This document shows, piece after piece, positions 1-9,085 of a stretch of DNA of 23,832 nucleotides; position 1 is the stretch's first letter; the number at the start of each line of letters is the position of its first letter. This stretch comes from Rhizophagus sp. LPA8_4_AMF (lineage: Eukaryota; Glomeromycota; Glomeromycetes; Glomerales; Glomeraceae). Where the stretch lies: NCBI GenBank assembly GCA_021464525.1, contig JADRCO010000987.1, positions 1 to 23,832 on the forward strand, in the 5' to 3' direction. The notes under the pieces were generated by a model. That model saw only the letters and a list, made by a program, of their open reading frames with translations. It did not search any database and was not told the origin of the DNA. The position numbers and the translations under genes are program-made.

Positions 1-89
1 AATATTGATTTAATATTGATATGATATTGAAATGATAATACTTTATTTCGATATCATTTTGATGTCATATCAATATTGAATCAATATTA
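1..89. repeat. imperfect AT-rich palindrome
   Basis: Bases 1-24 and 66-89 are inverted copies of each other with about one mismatch, built from AATATTGAT-type words. A direct copy of the inner word ATGATATTGAAATGAT lies at about 22-37 and 92-108. This may be the end of a MITE or a foldback element whose other part lies outside the window. No coding potential is seen. Confidence 0.45.
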
Positions 90-137
90 AAATGATATTG
101 AAATGATATCGTTTGAAAACTTGAAGTTTCTGTAAAG

Positions 138-298
138 TACAACTTATCCAGAGTTTTTCCTACAAAATAGAGAATAAAGAAACGTTAAAAATATTTCTTA
201 AAGTAATTCTGAGTAGCAACCTCAAGTTACAACTTACCCAGAGTCTTCAAGGCCGTTTCCTGCAAAAATTGAGAATAAAGAAACAGTTTTAAAAATTT
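138..298. repeat. imperfect direct duplication (two units)
   Basis: A unit starting ACAACTTATCCAGAG at about 140 and ending near 192 recurs at about 230-297 as ACAACTTACCCAGAG. The second copy has a short insertion (TTCAAGGCCG), and both share the tail GAGAATAAAGAAAC. It looks like an old tandem duplication in non-coding DNA. Confidence 0.5.
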
Positions 299-579
299 TT
301 TTGATCAGAAACAATAATTTACGATCGGTCATATAAAATTAGACCAATCAGAATTTTGACTATTTTCTGTGTACTGTCAAAACATCAAAATTAGATTACA
401 TGTCAAAATTTACAACTTTAAACTTTAAATAAATAAAATTTAATACTGTTTTTTTTTGTAAATCAAAAAAAGTAAATAAAAGTTTAATTTGACAAATAGT
501 TGAGATATAATTAGTTTTTTATTATTATTTAGTAAAAAAAAAAATCTCATTTTATTAATGTGAACCTTAAGAAATAAAT

Positions 580-776
580 TAGCTCGAATTCAGCTTGGCT
601 TGAGCCATAATTTTTATAACTTGGCTCAGCTCACTTGATTTGAGCCAAGATTATCATGGCTTAGCTTGTATCAAACTGAGTCATAAAAATTTGTGGCTCA
701 GCTCAGATTGGTTCTGTATAATTTTTTGAGCTGAGCTCGAGCTGTACTCTAGCTTGGCTCAAGCTGGCTCATGCAA
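580..776. repeat. GGCTCA/GAGCTGAGCTC low-complexity repeat
   Basis: About a dozen degenerate copies of TTGGCTCA and GAGCTGAGCTC in both orientations make this stretch visibly less AT-rich than its surroundings and strongly self-complementary. It is non-coding and of unknown origin. Confidence 0.55.
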
Positions 777-1158
777 AACTTTACCATTAGATTAATTTGG
801 ATGAATAATAAATTTTGGATTTATGTAAAAAACGTTTTTTAAAATATTTTTTATGTAGGGAATCAGTTCTGAAATGGATACCGTTTTCCAGATAAGTTTT
901 GGAAAAATGTTTTAAAACTTTCTTTAATAAATTTAATTTGGGCTGAGTTTATAGTGCTGGCCTGAATTATAATTCTAAAAAAGGAAATAACGTTAGTTAA
1001 ATGCAAAAAAGGAATAGATTAGCATTGCATAATAAATAGCCTGACAGTAAATAAATCATCTGGATTTATCCACTTTTTTATCCAGATTTATCTGTCATCT
1101 AACTGAAATACTAGCCAATGATCCAAATGAATTTTAAATTAAATATCTGCCAGATTGA
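777..1158. other. non-coding AT-rich stretch
   Basis: No supported gene or clear repeat is seen here. It runs into the stop codon (TGA, 1156-1158) that closes the frame of the nuclease relic on its 5' side. Confidence 0.5.
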
Positions 1159-1587
1159 TGGATTAATTTTGGTCCAGATCTTAACACTACTCCAAAAACT
1201 ATTATAAGAGGAAGCTGGTATTCACTATATTTATATTTTAAGTATAAGAATTTATGCTGTGAGATTATATCAAAGTATTTAGGACCACCCTCAAAAAATC
1301 GCAAACCTGATTTTCTAAAAATATTAGAATATCTGAAAAGATTGGAACTTAATATCCCTTATTACTACTATGATCTTGCAATCGAAGTGCAGGGAGAACA
1401 ACATGAAGAATATATAAAATTCTTTCATAGAGATGATCTCAATAATTTTATCAGACAGCAAGAACAGGATCAACTCAAAAAAGAATCATATATAGAAAAT
1501 TTGATTGTTCTAAAATACATCTGGTATTATAAAGACCTATATATAGTTATTCTGAAGCATCTTCAAAAACTGGACCTTATAGAATAA
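1159..1587 (+). pseudogene. Vsr/PD-(D/E)XK-like endonuclease relic, C-terminal part
   Basis: The frame is open for 142 codons from just after a TGA (1156-1158) to the TAA at 1585-1587. No in-frame ATG is present, so this is a 5'-truncated or otherwise broken gene. The core reads IAxEVQGEQH-like (AIEVQGEQHEEY), followed by FFH, a run FIRQQEQDQLKK, and a hydrophobic strand VLKYIWYY. The order acidic residue, GxQH, F, Q-x2-D-x2-K is the pattern seen in Vsr-like nucleases of phages and large DNA viruses; the function is inferred from that pattern. It sits 70 bp upstream of, and on the same strand as, a packaging-ATPase relic, so both could come from one Maverick/Polinton-like element. It could also be one member of a large nuclease-like family scattered in the host genome; a second fragment lies at 5479-5655. 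Confidence 0.5.
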
Positions 1588-1657
1588 AATGAACTTTTAA
1601 ATGCTTGTATTTCATTAAAATCCTTATTTTTTGACATAATAATTTAGTTTAATTAGA

Positions 1658-2240
1658 ATGAAAGAAAAGAGTATATCTATATACGTATATGCCATTGATG
1701 AGATATCCAAAAAATCTTTAAAGCATATGAAATCTAACAGATTTGTACCAGATTGGCCTTTTCACCTTTTAGTTTGTGGAGGATCTTATAGTAGAAAAAC
1801 AAATATGATGGTAAATCTTATGCTCGGTAATAAACTTCAGCGCATGTTTAAAGGAAAAAAAGAGGAGCGGTATATTAAGAATGATAACCTTATATTGGTA
1901 GGAAAGTACATTGAGCCGAAGTGGCAACTAGTACAAACCAGCTTTCAGATTTTTGTGAATAACCCAAAATCATATCAAGAGAATGTCATATTTAAAAGAA
2001 TGATGCCTGATAAGATTCCCAATATAACTAAATTCTCCACAGATCGAAGTACAGTTGTTGTATTTAAAGATCTTTACATTGAATCAAAAAAAATACAAGA
2101 ACACATTATCCCTTATTTTATTAATGGATGACATCAAAATATTTCACCAATATATGTGACCCAGAAATATCAAGCTGTGCCGAAGATAATTCGTAAAAAT
2201 GTTTCATATCTTATATATAGTTATTTCCAAAATTCAATGG
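1658..2240 (+). pseudogene. FtsK/HerA-type (A32-like) packaging ATPase relic of a Maverick/Polinton-like element
   Basis: The ATG at 1658 opens 157 codons to a TGA at 2129-2131. The same frame then continues without a shift to about 2240 with recognisable family sequence (HQNISPIYVTQKY, then a V-P-x-I-I-R-x-N run), so one nonsense codon interrupts a longer gene. The family role is ATP-driven DNA packaging into virus-like capsids. The P-loop at residues 41-48 reads GGSYSRKT: K47 and T48 are kept, but the usual small glycines are replaced by Y44 and R46. The Walker B strand at 131-140 reads STVVVFKDLY, with lysine at 137 where an acidic residue is expected. The frame has no indels. This is a dead copy. 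No capsid, integrase or DNA polymerase B was seen nearby, so the element is only a fragment. Confidence 0.65.
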
Positions 2241-2327
2241 GCAAATCCAAAATCTGAAATTACGAAATCATAATTAATTACGTAATTCCATAATTTATGT
2301 AACTGTGCAAAATTGCACATATCTCGA

Positions 2328-2643
2328 GATCTAGTGATTCGTTTTGGATGCTTTTACTACCATTCGATTCGTCTCATCAAGACGAATCGAATGGTAGGTA
2401 TTCCATCTCTCTAGCACCAATATTGATGGAGTTATATTGCTGTAAATGTTTAATGATTATTGATGTTAGAGTACGATCTAGTGATTGGATTTGAATGTGC
2501 TTACTACCATTCGATTCATCTCATCGCAACAAATCGAATGGTAGGTGTTTCATCACTCTAGCATTAATATTGACAGAGGTATATTGCTATAAATGTTTAA
2601 TGATTATTGATGTTGAAGCATGATCTAGTGATTGGATTTGAAT
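2328..2643. repeat. 147-bp tandem repeat (2.15 units) with a palindromic core
   Basis: Unit 1 spans 2328-2474 and unit 2 spans 2475-2621. A partial third unit runs 2622 to about 2643, and each begins GATCTAGTGATT. Both full units are exactly 147 bp. Unit 1 contains a perfect 18-bp stem, CTACCATTCGATTCGTCT (2357-2374) with its complement at 2380-2397, around a 5-nt loop. Unit 2 keeps 13 bp of it (2504-2516 with 2532-2544). Related single copies occur in inverse orientation at about 17765-18012 and 19345-19437, so this is a dispersed family that was locally tandemised. Confidence 0.85.
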
Positions 2644-3217
2644 GGTCTGCTCTAACACTGAACTTCTTCTTTACTATAGCTGGAAACAATTTTCAAATAA
2701 CAGAAACTGTCTCAAAGAAAATCAGACAGAAGGACATTACATCATTAAGTTTGCTTTCCATATCTTTACCATACTATTCAAAGATCAGTTGTTTTGTGCT
2801 ACATTTTATTTACCATAATGTAGGCTAAAATTAGATGCTTGACCAGCATTATGATCTACTAAAATCTGCTAATGATAGCCACTATATACTAATAATTTGA
2901 TATACTGATACTTTTCCCTAAAATAACAATATCGATATATAGGGATTTGACTGTACTGCAAAAGGAAAAACAGTTATTATATATTTATTTGCGCTAATAT
3001 GAGATATCATTATTATAAATACTAAAACATATTAACTTAATATATATTAATTGTTATTAAAATTTGGTCAGGTGACTGGTTGTAAGTTAAAAATTTTTTA
3101 TTATATAAAATAAAAATCTGTACAGCTGGGTCAAATCAATGCACATTTGATATGAGAACCAATTTTTTAATTTTATATTGTTTAATTTGAATTATTCTAT
3201 ATTCTGAATTTCATAAT
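2644..3217. other. AT-rich spacer without supported gene
   Basis: A short open frame crosses 2607-2828, but it starts at a non-ATG codon inside the 147-bp repeat and matches nothing I recognise. At 2915-2958 there is a stretch with TAGGGATTTGACTGTAC, which loosely resembles the right end of the MITE at 3220-3479 but has no clear partner. Confidence 0.4.
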
Positions 3218-3219
3218 TA

Positions 3220-3479
3220 CAGTTAACCCCCTTTATAGGCATCCTCTGTACAATCACATCATATAAATCCTTCATTATAAGTACACCTTTCATAAAAACT
3301 AATATATATTAATACTATATAAAAAACCCTTCTATAATCACAAGGTTTTTATAGTCACACCCCTTTGAAACCAATACTTAGTAATACTATATAAAAATCC
3401 CTCTATATAGGTACTATTCACTATAATCACACTTTTTATTTTTAGTCCTGAGAGGTATACCTGTAGAGAGGGTCAACTG
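3220..3479. mobile_element. TA-flanked MITE-like element (260 bp)
   Basis: The left end CAGTTAACCCCCTTTATAGG and the right end (GTAGAGAGGGTCAACTG, read on the minus strand) form imperfect terminal inverted repeats of about 28 bp. A TA dinucleotide flanks each side (3218-3219 and 3480-3481), the target duplication expected for Tc1/mariner-type elements. The inside holds further degenerate copies of the end motif (CCCTTCTATAATCACA, CCCTCTATATAGG) and two direct units of about 70 bp sharing AATACTATATAAAAA. There is no ORF, so the element is non-autonomous; the superfamily assignment is inferred from the TA sites. Confidence 0.7.
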
Positions 3480-3481
3480 TA

Positions 3482-4004
3482 TATCTTTGAAAGGATTATA
3501 AACTTTTCTTTAAAGTATTGCTGTAATTTCTCATAACTATCTAATGTAAATTTCTAATTAAAAACTACTTTTATAGAATCCCAGATAATTATAATTAAAG
3601 TTATATGTTTTATATTAAAATTTTTTAAAATTTTACTATTGCCATTCTTAATTTAATTTAAAAGTTATAAATATAAAACTTTAATAAAAAAATTTTCTTA
3701 TTATTATCTATAATTTTATAATTTAAAAAGAATATTTATTAATATAATATTTTATTTTTTTGTATATTTCTATATATACTGATATTGAAAAAGTATATAT
3801 TTTTTGGCTAAATTTGCTTATATAATAAGTCTTATCTCAAGTTCTAATCAGTAAATTTACAAAATTTTGGTATTAAAAGATTCTACTCTTTAAAAGACAT
3901 ATTTTTTTTATGATAAATAATAATCTTAACTTAATAAAATTATGTATTAAATGAGAAGTAAAGTTAAAAATATAGTAAAATGTAATCTTAATTATAATTA
4001 TCTG
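3482..4004. other. very AT-rich non-coding stretch
   Basis: This is mostly A/T runs with no supported gene, RNA or clear repeat. It may contain undetectably decayed downstream parts of the minus-strand transposase relic. Confidence 0.4.
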
Positions 4005-4978
4005 GAGTTCTGCTTTCATAGTTTTTGTAACATGTATCTAATATAATATAATATTTTTTGAAACTAAATTAATTCAAAGTTGCACCAATTTTTTATTAAA
4101 TAATAGCTACTTCATTATGTTTGAGATTTAATTTCTTTAGAAATTAATTTAACAAAAATAGTATAATCATAGCTAGTCTGAGAAAATCAAATATCATAAA
4201 CTATTATGGTAAGTAATCAGATTTGGCAAATAAAGTCACTTTTTTGAGATTTCAAAATTTTTCTTCTTCTTCTTGTAAAAATAATTTGCAGGTTAGTTTT
4301 AACAGCCATCCAATCTTTCCTGCAGTGGTATGATAAATATTCTGTGATATTTGTAAATATCTTTTATATTTAGTTTATCTAAAATACTAGTTAATAATCT
4401 TATGCCATATTCTGTATAAAATTGGTCTTTTTTTGAAATTATAGATTTTTGAGAAATTTTTGAAATTTCTTTATTTGTAATATGATGATAATGTAATATT
4501 CTCACAATATTCTGATTATAAGCACCCAATAATTCCTTTTTAATTGTACAAATACAGCAACTTTTACTTGCATTATATTTAAATTGATTTTTTAAGTTTA
4601 AATCATTTTAATAGTTATTACAAAATTATATTATAAATTAATAATTAAGTTGAAAAATATCTCAATATTTCTGTCATATCGTTACTTTGAGATAAATCCG
4701 CTGTAATAATATCCAGCTTAGCAATTATCTATACATTTTATCCTTAAATATTTATTATCTTTTCTTTTTCCAATCCTTTTATTTTTGAAACAAATGGTAT
4801 TATAAACTTGTTAAAATTTTTGCTAAATAGAATAATCCAAGAACAAATGGTTTTTGATTAGCTTTCTTTGATACATTGGCATATTGCCAAACTGTACATA
4901 GACACCACCTAAGAAATAGTATATATTTTTAAACATACTAAAATCATCAATTAATAGATCATCTATAGATTGATATGT
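4005..4978 (-). pseudogene. decayed DDE-type transposase (CACTA/EnSpm-like) relic
   Basis: Reading the minus strand from about 4978 downward gives a mosaic of frames. The order of conserved blocks matches a transposase family I remember from fungal CACTA-like elements: a DDFSMFKN block followed by LGGVYVQFGNMP, then PFVSKIKGLEKEK, then ITADLSQSNDM, then a CCIC zinc-binding-like pair, then HYHHITN and YGIRLLTSILDKL, then IYHTTAGKIGWLL, then DFLRLAMI with FLKKLNLKHNEVA. The longest intact piece is about 4299-4607. At least two frame changes (near 4820 and 4340) and many in-frame stops, mostly TAA, show it is inactive. The DDE residues were not located and no terminal CACTA repeats were found. 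The family assignment rests on block order, not on a search. Confidence 0.45.
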
Positions 4979-5478
4979 ATAAATTAAGTTATAAAAACAC
5001 ATGTAAAGCAGTAATTGTAACTCATGTGAATTGGTTTAAATTATTCAGATCACATGATTTGGTTACATCAGTTAATATCAATAACAAATTGTCAAGTTAT
5101 CACCTTAAAAAAAGTATGAAAGTCATTATTAATTAAATATAAAATCTAGAAATTTACTTGACTTAATGCAAATCTACATAATAGTAAAACTAATGAAATG
5201 TAATTAGTATTATGAATTTGCAGTTGCAAGGAGAATCAAGACTGATCTTGGATTGATATATATTTGTACTAAATTTTGTTAATCTAATAAAAAGATTGCA
5301 AGAGATATCATATTCAATTTTAGTACGAAGGAAAAAGTGTAATTTCCCCTCTTTGCAACTACTACTAGTAGCATTAGTTTTTGATAAGACACTTTAATTG
5401 CTAGAAGTAGATGAGCTTGGTAAAAGCTGAGGTTGAAGAGGTGATAAATATAGTAATTTAGAATGCTTTTCAAGCCTC

Positions 5479-5655
5479 TTACACCTCTAGTGCAATTTGA
5501 TATTTTTGAAAGAAAGTATCAAGCTCAAATCCATTTAAGAAAGGAGGGTGATATTCGATCATAGGTTCTTTATTAATAATTTCTTTAGCTATCTGGATAA
5601 TATAATGATTAGTTCTATTTTTATTTTGTATTGAATGGACTGTTATTTTAGTGGA
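5479..5655 (-). pseudogene. second Vsr-like endonuclease fragment
   Basis: The minus-strand frame is open for 58 codons from 5655 to a TAA at 5479-5481. It contains HPPFLNGFELD, then FFQKYQIALEV, and stops exactly where family members continue with QG-x-QH (compare the EVQGEQH in the relic at 1159-1587). CAA to TAA is the simplest explanation of the stop. Downstream sequence down to about 5280 has only weak, frame-shifted remnants. There is no in-frame ATG near the start, so it is a fragment. The nuclease role is inferred from the shared motif. It lies on the same strand as, and about 500 bp upstream of, the transposase relic. Confidence 0.4.
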
Positions 5656-6235
5656 TTACATATACAGCTGACTGCCAACTGCTAAGGCATGCCTGTCAAG
5701 AAGTTTTACATTTTGAGCTGCATTAAAATTAATGTAACAAAAAAATTCTCTGTGTACCAATTTTTACGAGTATTAATTATTCATTTATACTCAATTCTTT
5801 CTGATGTGGGATATCTCAATAAAGGTTTATGATATTATTATTAAAAGTTTAATTTAAACATTATCACGTAAAGTTTTAATGTGAACTCCAACCAAGCACG
5901 TTATATAATAACAAATTTTAATCTATTAATTCCAAAAAAATTATTTATTTATGAAAGAGATTAAATTTGTGAGGGAAAGTATTTATAAAAAAGAAATAAA
6001 TAAATTTTTTACTAGCTTGTTAATCATATTTACAAAAATTCGGAAATGATCAAATATTATTTTGATTATCCGATCTGTTTACGATATAACTATTGGGGAA
6101 ATAATAAATACCATTTCGAATTTTACTCATCTATCCCGCTAACAATCCATTTTAATGTAATATTATCATGGTTTTACAATCTAAAATAAAAATATTTAAT
6201 TAATAAAAATTTTACAAAAATCGTTATTCTTGTCT
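5656..6235. other. non-coding DNA and probable 3' flank of SYF2
   Basis: No gene is supported. The part nearest 6235 should be the 3' UTR of the minus-strand SYF2 gene. On the minus strand an AATAAA lies at 5949-5944, about 290 nt past the stop, but other A-rich words closer in could serve equally. Confidence 0.35.
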
Positions 6236-8885
6236 TTAAAATATCAATACATACGCGGTGCCACGTTCGAAATTTTCCTTGATTTCTTTAGTATATTTAT
6301 CATAAAATCTGCCAATTTTTTCATTGAATCTTCTATTACGTTCATTAATATAAGTAATATCATCTTCTTCGTTAATAGTTTTTTGTCTAGAAGATTTTTC
6401 ACGCCTAGCAATTGTTTTGTTAACATCTGTAACAACTCTATCAATTGCTTCACGACTTGGTTGATTATCTACGCTAGCATATTGTAAGGAATTTGCATCT
6501 CTGTAAAAACTTGATTCTGTATCTACTGATACAATTTGTCCATCTTCTGCTTTAATTAAACTTGATGATGCAATTGCTGCTGCCTTTTGTTCATTATATG
6601 CTGCTAAATCTGGTTTTAATTCGTTAATTTGTTTCTTATATTTCTTAATTGCTACTTGATTGTAATCTAATAACATACAATAATAAGCAAACGATCAATG
6701 AAAAAATAATCTTTAAAATAAATCCTTTCCTAAACGCTTCACTCACCAGTAAAAGCGACATCTGATTTCTTTGCTTTCTTTTCTTGTTTCTTTTCCCATT
6801 TTTCAACTGACTCAATAGAATATTCCCAGAACTTTGATCTTTCATAATCCTCCCCTCTCTCTTCAGCTTGCTATAAATTTTGTCAAATTCAATTTTAGTA
6901 TAATGTACATTTCTTCAATATGTATGTAAATAATTGAATTGTTTTAATATTACTTGCTTAGCCAACAATTTTTCAGCTTCTTCGCGTTTTCTTTCTTGTC
7001 GTATTAATTCTCTGGGATTAGTTTTCTTACGTTGATGTTCCTCATAAACTTCTTTACGATTGGCGGACTCTCCTTCATCCTGTAAAAAAAAAATAACCAA
7101 ATGTATCTTTATTTAAGATATGAATAATTATTATTAATTAACACACACCATCCGATTTCGAAGTTTATTAAACTTGTCCATTTTAGCTTTAAATTCCTCA
7201 ATACGTGATAATTTTTTTGGTGTAGGTTGTTCACTGTCCTCATCACAACTATCATCATTATCCAAAGAACGTTTTCTTTTGACGCTCTGTTCGCCGACAA
7301 GTGAATTAACTTCTTCTACTTTATTTTGTGCATCATCCATTGTAACATCCTGATCTACTTCTTGTACTACTGAAGTATTATTGTTCTCAAAATTTTTAGT
7401 CGATTTAACTTCTCTTTCTTCATCAACTGTCTGCGATGTTATAAAATCGAAAGGTTTCTCATGATCTTGGTGCTCGGATATTTCTATATCTTCATTTAAC
7501 ACACCAGAATTTTTTGAATCCACATTAGGCTTCGCAGGATCAGTAGAATTCTCTTGTTCTGAAGGCATTGAGGGACTTTGTGAATCTACATTAATAGATG
7601 ATTTTTGTTGTGACTGTTGTGGTTCTACTATGGGAGATTCAATCACTGATATGGATTTTGTATCATCAACTTTTTCCATATTTGTAGTATTTATAGTATG
7701 AGTTTCATCATCAACAGCTGGTTTATCGACCGGTTTTATTTTTTTTGGTCTACCTCTCTTAGTAGTCTTAATAGTTGGCTGTTGCTCATTCCGTGATTGT
7801 TCAATAGAAGTTGTTTCAATAGGAGTTGTTTGCGGAGCAATAGCATCCCGTTTTTTAGATCTCCTCTTCTTAGCGGGATTAGCTGCTTTCGCAGAAATCA
7901 TTGATTGCTCAATTTCTCCTTCCATCTGTTGTTGGTTTAAACCCACTTGTTCTTGAGGAGTAAAATCTTCACCAACAATAATCTCCGACTGTTTATCTGG
8001 CTCCGCTAAAACTTGTTTCCTTGATTTCCTTTTTCTTGTCGGAGCAGGTTTGACATCATGAGTCTCTGAAATAACTGCTGTAGCTGCAGTTCGTGGATCG
8101 ACTTTAATTTTTTTAGGCCGACCTCGCTTACTTGGTGTAGGAGCAGATGGAGGAGTAGAGGCAGAAGTAGGAGTAGTAATTGGAGCGATGACTGACTGAA
8201 CAACAGAGGATGACACGACCGGAGAATTATAATTATTATTACCTTGTGGTTCAGGTAAATTTATTTGACCCTTATTAAAACCATAAGGATGAAAGCTATC
8301 TTCATCTAAATTAATAAGATTTCTTATAGCTGCTGGTGATGATGATGATGTAGGAACTGCAGGCGTCGGTTGAATATTTCTAATCTTCTCTTCTGATAGT
8401 GAATGTTGTTGGTCCTCCACCTGTTTCCTTGCTTTAGGCTTTCTTCCCGGCTTCTTCTTGACCGGCTCTTCAGGGGTTGCATTAATAAATAACAATTGAT
8501 GTTGAGGAACAGTGGTTGCTGGCTGCTGCTGTTGCTCTTGAGGTTCCTCCTCTGTAGTAATAGGTTCTTGCTTAACTTTAGGTTTTCTACCGGGTCTTTT
8601 TTTTGTAGGAGCTACTTCTTCTTGTGGTTGAGTTTCAGTTTTTATGACAGGAGAAGTACTGGGATCAATAATATTAGATTCCTCTTGTGAAGGGAGATCT
8701 TTCTTTTTAGTAGTTCTAGGTTTCCTTGTTCTTTTCTTTGGTGTTGATATTTCTTGAGGAGGAGAAGTAGAAGGTGGAATTGTCGGAATAGCTTCGCTTA
8801 CGAAATCTTGAACATTTTGTATAATTTGGTCGACAGGATTTTTGGGTTGAATCTGATTAGATTTCGTATTTTTCCTAGGTGGCAT
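6236..8885 (-). CDS. SYF2: SYF2-type pre-mRNA-splicing factor with AT-hook N-terminal extension
   Basis: Four exons join on the minus strand: 8885-7149, 7079-6954, 6870-6747 and 6666-6236. This gives 805 residues with GT-AG introns of 69, 83 and 80 nt and consistent phases. Residues from about 559 to the end form the SYF2 domain, from SRIEEFKAKMDKF to YINERNRRFNEKIGRFYDKYT and the terminal ERGTA, a subunit of the Prp19/NTC complex acting in spliceosome activation. Ordinary SYF2 is about 240-300 aa. Here exon 1 adds some 550 residues of low complexity with four AT-hook cores (PGRKPK near 98 and 146, RGRPKK near 255 and 377) and further basic clusters. The extension is in the same uninterrupted exon as the SYF2 start, so it is not a joining error. 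ATG 8885 is the first in-frame ATG; an internal Met at about 516 would give a normal-sized 290-aa form. DNA binding by the extension is inferred. Confidence 0.92.
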
Positions 8886-9085
8886 ATTCAAATATATGGT
8901 ATCAAAAATATAAATTTCTAATTTTTTTTTTTTTTAGGCAAATAAAAAGGAAAAAAAACTTAATCGGAGAATTTCGTAGTCGCATGTTTAATTAATGAAT
9001 GGAAGATCAAAAATTTTAACATTATCATGTGAAAAAAATTTATTTTTTTATCACAAAAAAATTTAAAATTAAAAACTATATCATC
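8886..9085. promoter_or_regulatory. shared divergent promoter region SYF2 / RRP3
   Basis: Only 200 bp separate the start codons of the minus-strand SYF2 gene and the plus-strand helicase, so both promoters and 5' UTRs must fit here. The region has a T14-type tract (8920-8935), a near-palindrome GTGAAAAAAATTTATTTTTTTATCAC-like block at 9029-9054, and ATCATGTG/CATGTTT words. No specific factor site can be named. Confidence 0.6.

Noticed and set aside
2328-2643. CRISPR-like array
   Set aside because: The 147-bp units are directly adjacent with no spacers, in a eukaryotic genome; it is a tandem repeat.
2607-2828. 73-codon plus-strand frame after the tandem repeat
   Set aside because: It begins at a non-ATG codon inside the repeat, and no motif or family is recognisable.
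2915-2958. Possible second Tc1/mariner-like terminus
   Set aside because: Only one end-like word, GACTGTA, is present, with no partner or clear TA duplication.
5279-5473. Hydrophobic 64-codon minus-strand frame
   Set aside because: It lies in the decayed downstream part of the nuclease fragment, has no ATG, and has a composition typical of AT-rich noise.
6230-6487. Plus-strand open frame over SYF2 exon 4
   Set aside because: It is a shadow of the well-supported minus-strand exon; the translation is hydrophobic low complexity with no family match.
8496-8690. Leu/Phe-rich plus-strand frame opposite SYF2 exon 1
   Set aside because: It arises from the complement of Gln/Lys/Pro-rich codons in the real exon.
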